The position numbers and the translations under genes were made by a program. The notes under the pieces were generated by a model that made no database searches, had not been told where the DNA came from, and saw only the letters and a list, made by a program, of their open reading frames with translations. A DNA stretch of 64,000 nucleotides from Aphelocoma coerulescens (lineage: Eukaryota; Chordata; Aves; Passeriformes; Corvidae): positions 2,790,001-2,854,000 of the forward strand of contig NW_027184084.1 of the NCBI RefSeq assembly GCF_041296385.1. The letters are read 5' to 3'. Shown here piece by piece: positions 1 through 9,828 of the stretch. Numbering within the stretch: position 1 is the first letter of the stretch; every line of letters starts with the position of its first letter.

Positions 1-1404
1 TTCCACAAATAGCACATTGGTCTCTACCTAGCCGGGGTGGGCCCTGTCTGGGAGGTCCTCGTCTGGGGGGTCCTTGTCTAAGTTTTCCTCTATTCCCTTC
101 TTCTACTACTGCTACTAATCTCCTCATCCCTTGCTTGTAACTTTCTTCTCGATTACTGAATACCCTCCAAGCTGCATCTAATAGAGTTTCCAGGTTCCTC
201 CCTTCTGGCCCCTGAAGTTTCTGTAATTTACGTCTGATATCTCCTGTGGATTGCCCTATATACAAAGATACCAGCTGTTGTACCCCTACCTCGGTCCCAG
301 GATCCAGCGATGTGTTACAGCGCATTGCATCCCTCAGACGATCCAGGAATTCGGATGGTGACTCGGAAGGACCCTGTCTTATTGCGTACAAAGCTGACCA
401 GTTTAGGGTCTTGGGAATAGCCCTTTCCACCCCTTTTGCTATCCATTCTTGATAACTTTTTAATTTTTTAAATTCAGCTGCTCTATTCGGATTCCAGTGT
501 GGTTCCTGGAGTGGGAAGTAATCTTTTACATCTAATTGTTGTGTTTTGTAATAATCCTCTGCCAAGTCTCGAGCTGTTTTCAAAACTGTCTTTCTGTCTC
601 TGTTAGTCCACCCAATAATAATTGTATATCAGCCCAATCTGGATTATGCTGTTTAATTATAAGTCGCAAGCGCTCAGCAGTACTTCCTGGATCATTTCGG
701 TAATTTTTGGCAATATTATACCATGCATCTAGGTCAGCAGTAGAGAAAGGTACTCTAATCAACATTGTGTCCCCATCAGGTGCCACCGCCTCTCTCAGGG
801 GTGCCATCAGTACCTGTTTCCTGGTTCGGGACGAGACAGGACTGCCTGGGGGAGAGGGGGTTGGTGCTGGTGTTCCTTCCGAGTCCGCATCCTCTTCCTG
901 TCTCCTAAGGGGAGGCTTAAGCAAATTGGTTAATTCATCATCATCTTGTCCCTGAGCTGCTGTTTGATAGACTTTGTCTGACCTTGTGCATCTGTGGCCT
1001 ATGCTGCACGACGAACAGCAGCGCTTAATTCTTCTTTGGCCCTTTTTATTTTCTTTTTCCAGAGGTAACACCATAGGATCACTGGGGGGTTTGATTCCAC
1101 AGTCTTTCTGCCATTCAGGGTGTTTTCGGAGAGAGAAAAATGCATCAGCGTAGGAAACTTCTTCCCATTTACCTTCTCGCCTCAGAAACAGCATTAGCTG
1201 AAGCAAGGTATTATAATCTAAAGTTCCGTTAGATGGCCATTTAGCTTCATTTTCTAATTTATACAGTGGCCACCACTGGGTACAATATTTTATAAGGGTT
1301 CTTTTATTTTCTGTGCCTCCAGCTCCTACTATCTCCTTCCAATGGGCTAGAATACAGCCGAGCGGGCTTGCTCTGGGGATTTCCTTACTTTGTCTGGTTC
1401 CCAT
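1..1404 (-). pseudogene. gag: ERV-1 gag (matrix to nucleocapsid, 3' end off window)
   Basis: Gammaretrovirus-like Gag, the structural polyprotein that assembles at the plasma membrane. The start at 1404 gives MGTRQS, a Gly-2/Ser-6 myristoylation signal. A matrix-like N-terminus is followed by a Pro-rich linker and the start of capsid, open to 580. The frame then changes at a T-run near 583, and capsid continues to about 100 with a major homology region (QGPSESPSEFLDRL) near 330-370. At 8-19 the first half of a zinc knuckle (CAIC) is cut by the window edge. No PPPY late motif is visible. One frameshift makes it a pseudogene as read, although a single-base sequencing error in the T-run would look the same. 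Confidence 0.85.
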
Positions 1405-2594
1405 CCTATTTGAGCTTACTCAAATACTGTGCCACCCCCTTCGGGTCACCTGTATCCTATGCCTTTTGCCAAGGCTGCTTTGCTGCTTGAAATCTCCCCC
1501 TTTTTTTTTTTTTTTTTTCTTTTTTTTTTTTCTTTTTTTTTTCCCGACTTCCACAAAATCTGCACTGAGCTTACACCCACACACCAAGCAGGGAGTCCTT
1601 TCTATCACTCGAGCAGATAGGACACATGAATGGAGAGAGTTTCGTCCCCTAGCGTTATCTCGTTTCCACCTAAATCTTTCTTCACACTTTCTCACAATTC
1701 TTTCCCAATTTTCTTCCCGAACCTCCCAAACCTCAGGCACCAAATGCCACTTCCCACACACAATCTTTAAAATCTCAGGCTCAAAATACAAACTTTACAC
1801 TGCATTAATACCCATGCAACCTGCCACCCTCCCGTTGAATAAAAGGTTCTGATACATCCACAAGAACAAGCTATCCCACATACTCTTTCAAGCTCTAAAT
1901 TCTCTGCTGCTGGTTGTTCTCAATCAAAAGGCACTAATCTTCCTGCAGAGGTTCTCCCAGTCAAGATTCCAAATTCAACAAGCAAGCACCCTCCCAAACA
2001 AATGTCTTAATATCACACTCTCAAACAACACACGGCAACACACACGCTTCCTGTTTTACAAACGAATAGGCGACCTAATACACATCCACACCCATAAAAG
2101 CAGTCCGACAACAACCAATGTCTGCACAGACATATAAGCAACACAACATTCAAACCAGCTACTAGTAGCAAAATGTTCGTAACACTCGCTTGTAATAGTT
2201 TCAGGGTCCCGCTTATACTTTCCCAACACAGTAACAAGTTCCACCGGGACCCCCCCTGGAATCACCCAATCCGCTCTCAGGATTGCTAGCGGCCGCTCTA
2301 TCGGTCGGCGATTCCCCCTTGCCGGCTCCGTAGCCGGTTGCTTGCAAGCCCCACCTTTACCCTCACAGGGACTACGCTGTGCGTGGGACGTCTCCTCACG
2401 GCTTACCAGCAGCCCTGGCCACGCGTACGACTTACAGGCACCTTAAATGCAAAACATACCGTTTGTCCGCAGCTTTAGCAGGTCGTTGTCTGTCTGCTGC
2501 AGTGAGCGAGCCGAGGGGAGGAGATCCTCCAGGAAAGCCCTGGGGCGCGCCTAGGATGTCCGCTCCTCAGTCGATCCTGCAGCCGGGCAGAGTT
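1405..2594 (-). other. ERV-1 5' leader
   Basis: Untranslated stretch between primer site and gag on the minus strand. About 1.2 kb is long for a gammaretrovirus-like leader. It holds a homopolymeric pyrimidine tract and short spurious frames (for example 2056-2265) without recognisable domains. A packaging signal and splice donor would be expected here but I cannot place them. Confidence 0.6.
1498..1543. repeat. poly-T tract (poly-A on ERV-1 sense strand)
   Basis: Nearly pure T interrupted by two C on the plus strand. It lies in the ERV-1 leader about 95 bp upstream of the gag start. It could be an oligo(A) expansion or the scar of a retroposed insert; no target duplication was found. Confidence 0.8.
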
Positions 2595-2612
2595 TCTCCT
2601 GGCTGCTCGCCA
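2595..2612 (-). other. ERV-1 primer binding site
   Basis: On the minus strand TGGCGAGCAGCCAGGAGA begins two bases after an LTR end reading TTTTCA, the usual PBS position. I cannot assign the tRNA with certainty (Arg is a guess). Confidence 0.65.
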
Positions 2613-2614
2613 AA

Positions 2615-3141
2615 TGAAAAGCGGAAAGGACTCCACTACTAGAATAAGTAGTAAAGTAGGTATGCTTTATTCCAGCGCTGGGACGCATGGGGGATCGCTC
2701 CTCCAAAATCATGCGTGCCGACAGCTGCATTCAGCTCGGTATTTATCGGGTTACAAGTTCCATATTCATTAAGTTTCCTAACAAACTCATACATATTCAT
2801 CACCTATCCCCGCCCAGCCTCGCTTCATATTATAATGAACTCAAAAGTCATTTACATCTGCATAGCGCTTGCGCAGTGTTGTTTGGTGGTTGTGGTAGGG
2901 GTCTCCCGGGGGGTCTTGTGATGAAGTCAGGGGAGTCTTCCTCGTCTGAACTTTTCACCTTTCTCTCCTGCGCATGCTCTTTTATACCTTTGGCCTGGGT
3001 TTAAGCTTTGGGACTGGTTTGAGCTAGTTTTGGGATGAGGCAGGATGTCTGTCTGAGACTCCCGCTGGTCTTATCAGCAGTCTCTTATCTTTTTCTTCCT
3101 GCTCTGGTATGCTGACCAAGATAGATGCATTGTTCCTGACA
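2615..3141 (-). repeat. ERV-1 5' LTR
   Basis: The minus strand runs from TGTCAGGAAC at 3141 to CTTTTCA at 2615, followed by the PBS. An AATAAA poly(A) signal lies at 2666-2671 and a TATA-like ATAAATA about 75 bp upstream at 2742-2750. The 5' limit is inferred from the TG start, because the partner LTR lies outside the window. The layout resembles the LTR-D family further right. Confidence 0.65.
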
Positions 3142-3346
3142 AACGAATTCTTCTGCTCCCCATCCCCCTGATTCAGAAGGAGCTGAGGACTTGCCAGATC
3201 CTCCACTCTCCATAGCGGGAGAAATAATGAGACTCTGGGGCGAAAATAACAGCTGCCCTAGGTGGTTGCTAGTGACTGGTGGTGGGTGTCGGGGAACTCT
3301 TTCCAAAGACAAAACTAGGAGAAATAATTGCATGAATTTTTGGGTA
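3142..3346 (+). pseudogene. older ERV gag-region relic, left part
   Basis: Reading on plus, this stretch matches the minus strand of ERV-5 at about 20540-20720: both contain LPDPPLS followed by GEI, then a WLLVT block, then a C-x-N-x-W-V block. In one frame it is open; in the frame that is longest in ERV-5 it has stops. The homology resumes after ERV-2 at 12270, so ERV-2 landed inside it. The role of the block is unknown; in ERV-5 it lies between capsid and env. Confidence 0.6.
3343..3346. repeat. ERV-2 target site duplication, left (GGTA)
   Basis: GGTA directly precedes the 5' LTR and recurs at 12266-12269 after the 3' LTR. A 4-bp duplication is typical of gammaretroviral integrase. Confidence 0.9.
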
Positions 3347-3812
3347 TGTAATAAATGAGGGTATTTTGTTCATTGAAAAGAGCTGACACAGGCCACAATG
3401 TACATAACAGGAAATGTCTTAACAAATCTATATGTAAAGGTTGTAAGTGCTGTAAGTGTACTATTGTTTAAGCTCCAGGAAGAAAAGCAGGGGATACTAA
3501 CTGACCAAATATGGAAAAGGTCACCCAGAGGGCACCTGAAGAAGACTACTAGCCTTCAGCCATCGACCACCAGAAGGCAGAAAACGACCCCCTAGCAACA
3601 AGTTCACACATGCGCAGAGTACTCCCTTAAAGAAGAGTTAACAGGAAACGATCCTGCATAAAAGAAGGACTGAAATTTGCAAACCCCTGCGGCAATTCGG
3701 TGGAGCGGGGACTCCCCTGTCGCCCAGCGCTGATTTTGCTTATGCCTTGCTTGCTGTAATTAATAAATTCTCTAATTTGATTAAACCTCTTTGTCTGCCT
3801 CCATCAATCACA
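3347..3812 (+). repeat. ERV-2 5' LTR
   Basis: It starts TGTAATAAATG and ends AATCACA (466 bp), and is identical to 11800-12265 at a constant offset of 8453. The promoter is a CATAAAAG box at 3657-3664; the poly(A) signal AATAAA is at 3762-3767, so transcription should start near 3685-3690. Confidence 0.95.
3657..3664 (+). promoter_or_regulatory. ERV-2 LTR TATA box
   Basis: CATAAAAG lies about 100 bp upstream of the AATAAA signal, a usual LTR geometry. The same box occurs at 12110-12117 in the 3' LTR. Confidence 0.7.
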
Positions 3813-3815
3813 ATT

Positions 3816-3833
3816 TGGTGCCGTGACTCGGAT
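3816..3833 (+). other. ERV-2 primer binding site, tRNA-His type
   Basis: TGGTGCCGTGACTCGGAT begins three bases after the LTR end. It is the reverse complement of the 3' end expected for vertebrate tRNA-His, the primer type known from HERV-H. Confidence 0.8.
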
Positions 3834-4219
3834 GGGAATGGTACGGTAAGACAGAGATATCGGGGAGGCGCCCCACCTCTGGTGGCCTCGGTATCTTCAG
3901 TCTTTACCTCGCTCCCACCGACGAACCTAAACTCAAGGCATTAAGCAAAGGGAACCGGTCGACCCCATAAACTTTGTGCACAGAGGTCCGGACGAAGACG
4001 CTGGAAGCGTGAGTATTTGCGGAAAAGGGATCCGTTCGGTCGGGGTCGGGTATCCTGGAGTGTAGCGAGTGTGGTGTGTGAGAGGGGGGCCGGCAGCCGG
4101 ACTCCCCAAGCGAGTGTGGACCCTCAGTAGTGCGGCTCCCATTGCCCGCGAGGGCGTGGGCCACGAACCAGGGGAAGCGAGTGATTCCACACACAGAACG
4201 CCTGAAGGCACTCCAGAGG

Positions 4220-5659
4220 ATGGGACAGGGGAAAAGCAAGCCCTCTAGTTCCATAAGGTTTCCCCCAGTACCTGAGGATAGTCCGTTAGGGCTTTTATTG
4301 AATAATTGGAGGCATTATTCGAGTACACAGAATAAAGATAAGGCCAAGATGATTTATTATTGCATAGAGGTCTGGGGAGGAAAGCAGATATCACGAAACG
4401 TATTTTGGCCTATATTTGGGTCCTACGAGGACTGGGTGAGACAGGATTTGAATTTATGGGTAGAAACCAAAACTCCTTTTAGTCAAGAAGAGAGTGAATA
4501 TGCAAAAATATGGATAGAGACCCCTGGGGTACTCCTGTTTACTTTAAAGGAAAAATCTGAAGACTCAGGGGTAAGAAGAAAAGATAAAAAGAAAGAGGAA
4601 GTTCCGATGATTCCACCCCCCTATATACCTCCGCAGGCCCCACAGGCACCCCCACTCCCACTCCCTGAGCAGCCCCTAGAGGAAGAAGAAGGGAATCCTG
4701 AACCTGAACGGGAGGGACCAATGACAAGGAGCAGAGCTAGACGTCATAACCTTTATCCATTAAGAGAAATGCCTATGGGGGGACCCCAACCAGGAATTGG
4801 CTTTATTTCAGTTCCCCTTAGCTCTGGAGATGTGCGGGACTTTAAGAAGGAAATGGGGAACCTATTAGAAGACCCCCTGGGAGTTGCAGAGAAGCTAGAT
4901 CAATTTTTAGGCCCTAATATATACACCTGGGATGAGCTGCAGTCAATTCTAAATATTCTTTTTACTGCAGAAGAAAAGAACATGATTAGGCGAGCGGGAA
5001 TGCGAATTTGGGATGCCCAACATGCTCAGGGCCCACAGGCAGATATCAAATGGCCTTTACAAAACCCTAATTGGGATCATCAGGATCCAGCACACAGAAC
5101 TCATATGCAGGACTTAAGGACAATAGTTATACAAGGGGTCCGAGAGGCAGTACCAAGAGGACAAAACATAAATAAGGCCTTTAATGAGAGGCAGAGAAAG
5201 GAGGAAACTCCAACAGATTGGCTAGAAAGAGTAAGAAAGAATCTACAGCTGTATTCAGGCCTGGACCCAGATACACAGTTGGGTCAGGCACTTCTGAAAA
5301 CTCAATTTGTAGCCAAATCATGGGATGACATCAGGAAGAAGCTAGAAAAACTAGAAAATTGGCAGGAGAGAGGATTAGATGAATTGTTGAGGGAAGCACA
5401 GAAAGTATATGTCAGGAGGGATGAAGAGAATCACAAGAGACAAGTCAGAATGATGGTGGCAGCAGTAAGGGAAAGCAGAAAACAAGACTCTCCCCGCCGA
5501 ATGGGGCAGATGCCCAGAAAGGCCCCTAGGAACACAGAGGGAAATCAGAGGGTAGAAAGGAGGGAAGCAGTCGTATGTTTTTATTGTGGGGAGAAGAGAC
5601 ACATCAGAAGGGATTTCAGAAAGAGGATAAGAGATGAAAAGATGTTTAAAGAAGATTAG
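4220..5659 (+). CDS. gag: ERV-2 Gag polyprotein
   Basis: A 479-residue Gag, open from MGQGKS (Gly-2 myristoylation signal) to an amber stop at 5657-5659. An in-frame ATG exists at 4130, but the myristoylation start is the likely one. Matrix comes first, then an acidic, Pro-rich segment with a PPPY late-budding motif at residues 132-135, then capsid, then a basic nucleocapsid. The single zinc knuckle reads C453-x2-C456-x4-H461-x4-F466: the last ligand is Phe instead of Cys, and the usual Gly before His is Arg. Pol follows in the same frame beyond the amber stop, as in gammaretroviruses that make Gag-Pol by readthrough. Confidence 0.93.
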   Translation: MGQGKSKPSSSIRFPPVPEDSPLGLLLNNWRHYSSTQNKDKAKMIYYCIEVWGGKQISRNVFWPIFGSYEDWVRQDLNLWVETKTPFSQEESEYAKIWIETPGVLLFTLKEKSEDSGVRRKDKKKEEVPMIPPPYIPPQAPQAPPLPLPEQPLEEEEGNPEPEREGPMTRSRARRHNLYPLREMPMGGPQPGIGFISVPLSSGDVRDFKKEMGNLLEDPLGVAEKLDQFLGPNIYTWDELQSILNILFTAEEKNMIRRAGMRIWDAQHAQGPQADIKWPLQNPNWDHQDPAHRTHMQDLRTIVIQGVREAVPRGQNINKAFNERQRKEETPTDWLERVRKNLQLYSGLDPDTQLGQALLKTQFVAKSWDDIRKKLEKLENWQERGLDELLREAQKVYVRRDEENHKRQVRMMVAAVRESRKQDSPRRMGQMPRKAPRNTEGNQRVERREAVVCFYCGEKRHIRRDFRKRIRDEKMFKED

Positions 5660-5680
5660 AGGGGTCAGGGGCTCTACTTA
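5657..5680 (+). promoter_or_regulatory. ERV-2 gag-pol amber readthrough site
   Basis: The gag stop TAG is followed by a purine-rich AGGGGTCAGGGG and no other stop before protease in the same frame. This is the layout of gammaretroviral suppression of UAG. A downstream pseudoknot was not modelled. Confidence 0.7.
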
Positions 5681-8600
5681 CTGGGGACCAAGAAACATCC
5701 AGAGCCCTTGATAAAAATAAAAGTCGGTCCCCAATGCCAGGAATTTGAATTCCTGGTAGATACGGGAGCAGAAAGATCAACTATCCAAGTTTTACCATCT
5801 GGGTGTAAAGTCTCCCGAGACACCGCCCTTGTAGTGGGTGCCAAGGGTGAACCTTTTGAAGTCCCTGTTATTAAAGATGTCCTAATAGAAACCGAATCAA
5901 AATTAGGAATAGGAAGCCTTTTGTTAGCACCAGAAGCAGAGTATAACCTCATGGGTAGAGATCTCATAGTAGAATTGGGGATAAACCTAGAGGTAATTAA
6001 TAAAGAATTGAGAATCAAACTATGCCCCCTTAGAGTAGAGGATGAAGAGAAGATTAACCCCGAGGTATGGTACACACCTGACAGTGTGGGCCAACTGAAC
6101 ATTCCGCCCTTCTCCGTAACCATAAAAGATCCAGAAATTCCAATAAGGATCAAGCAGTATCCCATATCCCCAGAAGGGAAACGAGGACTAAAGCCTGAAA
6201 TAGACAGACTAATAAGCAAGGGACTCCTAGAGCCCTGTATGTCCCCTTTTAATACACCCATTTTACCAGTAAAGAAACCAGATGGATCCTATCGATTAGT
6301 GCATGATTTAAGAGAAATTAATAAGAGGACAGTGGCCCGGTTCCCGGTGGTTGCTAACCCATACACCCTATTAAGTAGACTAGGGCCAGAAAATCACTGG
6401 TATAGTGTAATTGATCTAAAAGATGCATTTTGGGCCTGCCCCTTAGACGAAAATAGTAGAGATTATTTTGCCTTTGAATGGGAGGACCCAGATACTCATA
6501 GGCGACAACAGTTGCGGTGGACCGTGCTGCCACAAGGGTTCACAGAATCACCAAATTTATTTGGACAAGCATTAGAACAAATCCTCCAAGAATATCAAAC
6601 AAGAGAAAACATTACTTTGATTCAGTATGTGGATGACCTCCTGATTGCAGGAAGAAAAGAAGAAGAAGTTCGGGAGGAGAGCATTAAACTGTTAAACTTT
6701 CTAAGTTTGAAGGGACTAAAAGTATCAAAGGCAAAATTACAGTTTGTAGAAGAAGAAGTAAAATATTTAGGCCATTATTTGAGTAAAGGAGAGAAGAAAA
6801 TAGACCCCGAAAGAGTGAAAGGAATCCTCTCACTCCCACCACCAAGGAGCAAGAGACAAGTAAGGCAATTGCTAGGATTAGTAGGCTACTGTAGACAATG
6901 GATTGATAATTATAGTACCAAGGTCAAATTTCTGTATAACAAGCTCAGTCATGATGAGTTATTGAAATGGAGCAGAGAGGATGAGAGGAATTTAGAACAA
7001 CTGCAACAGGATTTAATTAATGCTCCAGTACTAAGTTTACCTGATTTAAAAAGACCATTTTATCTATTTGTAAACATTGAAAATGGGACAGCATATGGAG
7101 TATTAACTCAAGATTGGGCTGGGAGAAAGAAACCGGTAGGATATTTGTCAAAGCTATTAGATCCAGTAAGCAAGGGATGGCCTACATGCCTACAGGCAGT
7201 GGTAGCCTGTGCTCTCTTAGTAGAAGAAGCACGTAAAATAACTTTTAATGGGGAACTCAAGGTATTATCTCCACATAACATTAGGGGAATATTGCAACAA
7301 AAAGCTGAAAAATGGATAACAGATTCGAGACTTTTAAAGTATGAAGGGATCTTATTAGATTCCCCAAAGCTAACACTAGAGGTCACTACACTACAAAATC
7401 CGGCCCAGTTCTTATACGGAGAACCAAATGAGAATAAATTAGCCCATGATTGCATGTTAACTATAGAAGAACAAACCAAAATCCGACCGGACTTAGAAGA
7501 AGAAGAATTAGAAGAAGGGGAGAGGCTGTTTGTAGACGGATCATCTCGGGTAATAGAGGGAAAGAGAGTATCTGGCTATGCAATCATTAAAGAGGAAGGG
7601 TCAGAAGTCTTAGAGTCAGGACCTCTAAGTAGATCCTGGTCAGCTCAAGCTTGTGAATTGTATGCAGTCTTACGAGCTCTGAGATTGCTGAAAAATAAAA
7701 CAGGGACAATATATACAGACTCCAAATATGCATATGGAGTGGTACATACATTTGGGAAAATATGGGAAGAACGAGGGTTAATAAACTCTCAAGGGAAAGA
7801 CTTAGTCCATCAGGAGCTAATAAGACAGCTACTCCAGGCCTTACGGGAGCCTAGAAGAATTGCTGTAGTACATCTCAGAGGTCACCAGAAAGGAATAGAT
7901 TTTAGAAGTAGAGGTAATAACGCAGCAAACCAAGAAGCAAAAAGGGCAGCACTTTTGGTTATACGACAAGTTCAGGATAAGAACCAACCAAAGGAGAAAT
8001 TCCCCAATAAAACTAGGTGCATTTATAGTTTTACAGAACAAGAAAAAGAGAAACTATCACAAATGGGGCTAAAAGAAAATTCAGAAGGAGAATGGAAACT
8101 CCCAGATGGAAGAGTAGTACTACCTAAATCAATAGCAGTGGAAATTTTACAAAGGATACATAGCCAAACTCATTGGGGAACACAAGCACTAGCAGACCAG
8201 TTTGCCGCTAAGTATATGTGTATTGGAATATATAATTTGGCAAAACAAATTGTTAAAGGCTGCATAACTTGCCTTAAAGTGAATAAGGCTTATTTAAGAG
8301 AACGCCCATTGGGAGGGAGACCACTAGCACACAGGCCCTTTGCTAACATACAACTAGATTTCACCGAATTGCCCAAAGTAGGAAGAAGTAAATACTTATT
8401 AGTTATAGTAGACCATCTAACGCATTTTGTCGAAGCATTTCCCACAGCAAGGGCAACAGCACAGACAGTGGTCAAAGTTCTATTAGAAAATATTATCCCT
8501 AGATATGGAATAATTGAGACTATTGACTCCGACCGAGGACCCCACTTTGTATCTAAAATCATCAAAGAAGTAATGGGAATTATGGGAATAAAGTGGGAAT

Positions 8601-9181
8601 ATCATACCCCCTGGCATCCCCAAAGTTCAGGACGAGTAGAAAGAATGAATGGAGAAATAAAGAAGCAATTGACAAAGCTTATGCTTGAAACCAAGTTGTC
8701 GTGGGTGAAATGTCTACCATTAGCTTTGTTAAACATACGGACTCAACCAAGATCTGACATGAGAATCTCCCCTTTTGAGATGCTGTATGGAATGCCTTAT
8801 AATATGGGGGAACCTCAAGATCACCCAAATCTAAGAGACCAAAACATAAATCATTACATTATTACCTTAATGAGATATAGAGAAGAATTATGGAAAAAGG
8901 GCATGATAACTCAAAGGCCCCCGCTAGAACTTAAACTACATCAAATTCAACCAGGAGATTGGGTATTAATCAAATCATGGAAAGAAACCTCATTAACCCC
9001 ACAATGGGAGGGACCTTATCTTGTTCTACTTACTACAGAAACAGCAATAAGAACAGCTGAAAGAGGATGGACGCATGCAAGCAGAATTAAAGGACCTGTG
9101 GAAAAGCCATCCCCCCAGTGGCAAGTAACCAGTCCTCCTGGAGACTTAAAATTAAAAATTCAAAGAAAAGACTGTAAATGA
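5660..9181 (+). CDS. pol: ERV-2 Pol (protease, RT, RNase H, integrase)
   Basis: An intact Pol frame of about 1170 codons, expressed by readthrough from gag; it has no ATG of its own near the start. Numbered from the codon at 5708: aspartic protease DTGA at 18-21, reverse transcriptase YVDD at 307-310 with LPQGF upstream, RNase H first Asp at 610, and integrase with an N-terminal HHCC zinc region and the catalytic triad D884, D942, E978 (35 residues between the last two, the DD35E spacing). Length fits gammaretroviral Pol. No frameshift or stop. The stop codon overlaps the ATG of the next ORF (ATGA at 9178-9181). Confidence 0.95.
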   Translation, partial: RGQGLYLLGTKKHPEPLIKIKVGPQCQEFEFLVDTGAERSTIQVLPSGCKVSRDTALVVGAKGEPFEVPVIKDVLIETESKLGIGSLLLAPEAEYNLMGRDLIVELGINLEVINKELRIKLCPLRVEDEEKINPEVWYTPDSVGQLNIPPFSVTIKDPEIPIRIKQYPISPEGKRGLKPEIDRLISKGLLEPCMSPFNTPILPVKKPDGSYRLVHDLREINKRTVARFPVVANPYTLLSRLGPENHWYSVIDLKDAFWACPLDENSRDYFAFEWEDPDTHRRQQLRWTVLPQGFTESPNLFGQALEQILQEYQTRENITLIQYVDDLLIAGRKEEEVREESIKLLNFLSLKGLKVSKAKLQFVEEEVKYLGHYLSKGEKKIDPERVKGILSLPPPRSKRQVRQLLGLVGYCRQWIDNYSTKVKFLYNKLSHDELLKWSREDERNLEQLQQDLINAPVLSLPDLKRPFYLFVNIENGTAYGVLTQDWAGRKKPVGYLSKLLDPVSKGWPTCLQAVVACALLVEEARKITFNGELKVLSPHNIRGILQQKAEKWITDSRLLKYEGILLDSPKLTLEVTTLQNPAQFLYGEPNENKLAHDCMLTIEEQTKIRPDLEEEELEEGERLFVDGSSRVIEGKRVSGYAIIKEEGSEVLESGPLSRSWSAQACELYAVLRALRLLKNKTGTIYTDSKYAYGVVHTFGKIWEERGLINSQGKDLVHQELIRQLLQALREPRRIAVVHLRGHQKGIDFRSRGNNAANQEAKRAALLVIRQVQDKNQPKEKFPNKTRCIYSFTEQEKEKLSQMGLKENSEGEWKLPDGRVVLPKSIAVEILQRIHSQTHWGTQALADQFAAKYMCIGIYNLAKQIVKGCITCLKVNKAYLRERPLGGRPLAHRPFANIQLDFTELPKVGRSKYLLVIVDHLTHFVEAFPTARATAQTVVKVLLENIIPRYGIIETIDSDRGPHFVSKIIKEVMGIMGIKWEYHTPWHPQSSGRVERMNGEIKKQLTKLMLETKLSWVKCLPLALLNIRTQPRSDMRISPFEMLYGMPYNMGEPQDHPNLRDQNINHYIITLMRYREELWKKGMITQRPPLELKLHQIQPGDWVLIKSWKETSLTPQWEGPYLVLLTTETAIRTAERGWTHASRIKGPVEKPSPQWQVTSPPGDLKLKIQRKDCK

Positions 9182-9828
9182 GCAAATACAAAATCGAGTA
9201 TTTACCCAATCCTCTGTATACAGATGAAGGACTAATTTTTAAAAATGATGTTAGAATAAGGTGTGGGAATTCTAATTGTAGATGTTATCCTTTTGTTTGT
9301 TATATATGTATAGTATGCAGGGAAAAGTGGTGGAGTCATTGTGAAAGGGGAACTCCCCCCAGAGGAGTTTGCATCCCCTGCCGGAAGCTTCAAGGTCAAT
9401 TTACTAATTGGGCTCTAGCACATGCAGTATCACGAGGAATTCTAAAAAAGGGGTCAAGTGAATGGTGGGAAATAGTATTTAAGGGAATTAATCCCCATTA
9501 TTATTGTTACAACTTTAACTTACCGGCCCCCTTTGTAGCTGACATCTGTGACAGCATTTGTCGCAAACGCCTGAGGGGAGTCCAGTGTAACGCTCCAGAA
9601 GTTAAGAACCGTAATTGGAACTCCTACATTAAGAGGCAAGAAACCCGACAGGCTCGATCCCAAGGACCTCCTGAAAAATACTCCTGCTGCCGAGAAGATG
9701 GTACCCCTCGTGGCCCGAAGCAACCGGGTCGACGAGCGAGGCAGAGGAGTAAAAAGCTGTGGAGGAAAGAACCCCTGTATTGGGATACTAGAGCAATGCT
9801 TGCGGAACTGCCTCAGGAGTGGGACTAG
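9178..9828 (+). CDS. unrecognised cysteine-rich ORF between pol and env
   Basis: A 216-codon frame starting in a 4-base ATGA overlap with the end of pol and ending 131 bp inside the env frame. I do not recognise it. Residues 29-68 hold nine Cys (29, 34, 36, 41, 44, 47, 55, 65, 68) and His-54, including CxxCxxC and a later CxxC, which suggests a zinc-binding fold. The middle is Trp/Tyr-rich, with more Cys pairs near 122-127. The C-terminal third is very basic (for example GRRARQRSKKLWRK), like a nuclear-targeting or RNA-binding tail. There is no signal peptide or membrane segment. Simple gammaretroviruses have no gene here; env normally overlaps pol. It may be an accessory regulator, or a diverged extra domain made by splicing. 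Function unknown. Confidence 0.75.
   Translation: MSKYKIEYLPNPLYTDEGLIFKNDVRIRCGNSNCRCYPFVCYICIVCREKWWSHCERGTPPRGVCIPCRKLQGQFTNWALAHAVSRGILKKGSSEWWEIVFKGINPHYYCYNFNLPAPFVADICDSICRKRLRGVQCNAPEVKNRNWNSYIKRQETRQARSQGPPEKYSCCREDGTPRGPKQPGRRARQRSKKLWRKEPLYWDTRAMLAELPQEWD

Noticed and set aside
1313..1852. 179-codon plus-strand frame with a poly-Phe run
   Set aside because: Antisense to ERV-1 gag and leader; the Phe run is the poly-T tract, with no domain.
2056..2265. Membrane-like short frame in the ERV-1 leader
   Set aside because: Short, in untranslated leader, overlapping another similar frame; no sign of selection.
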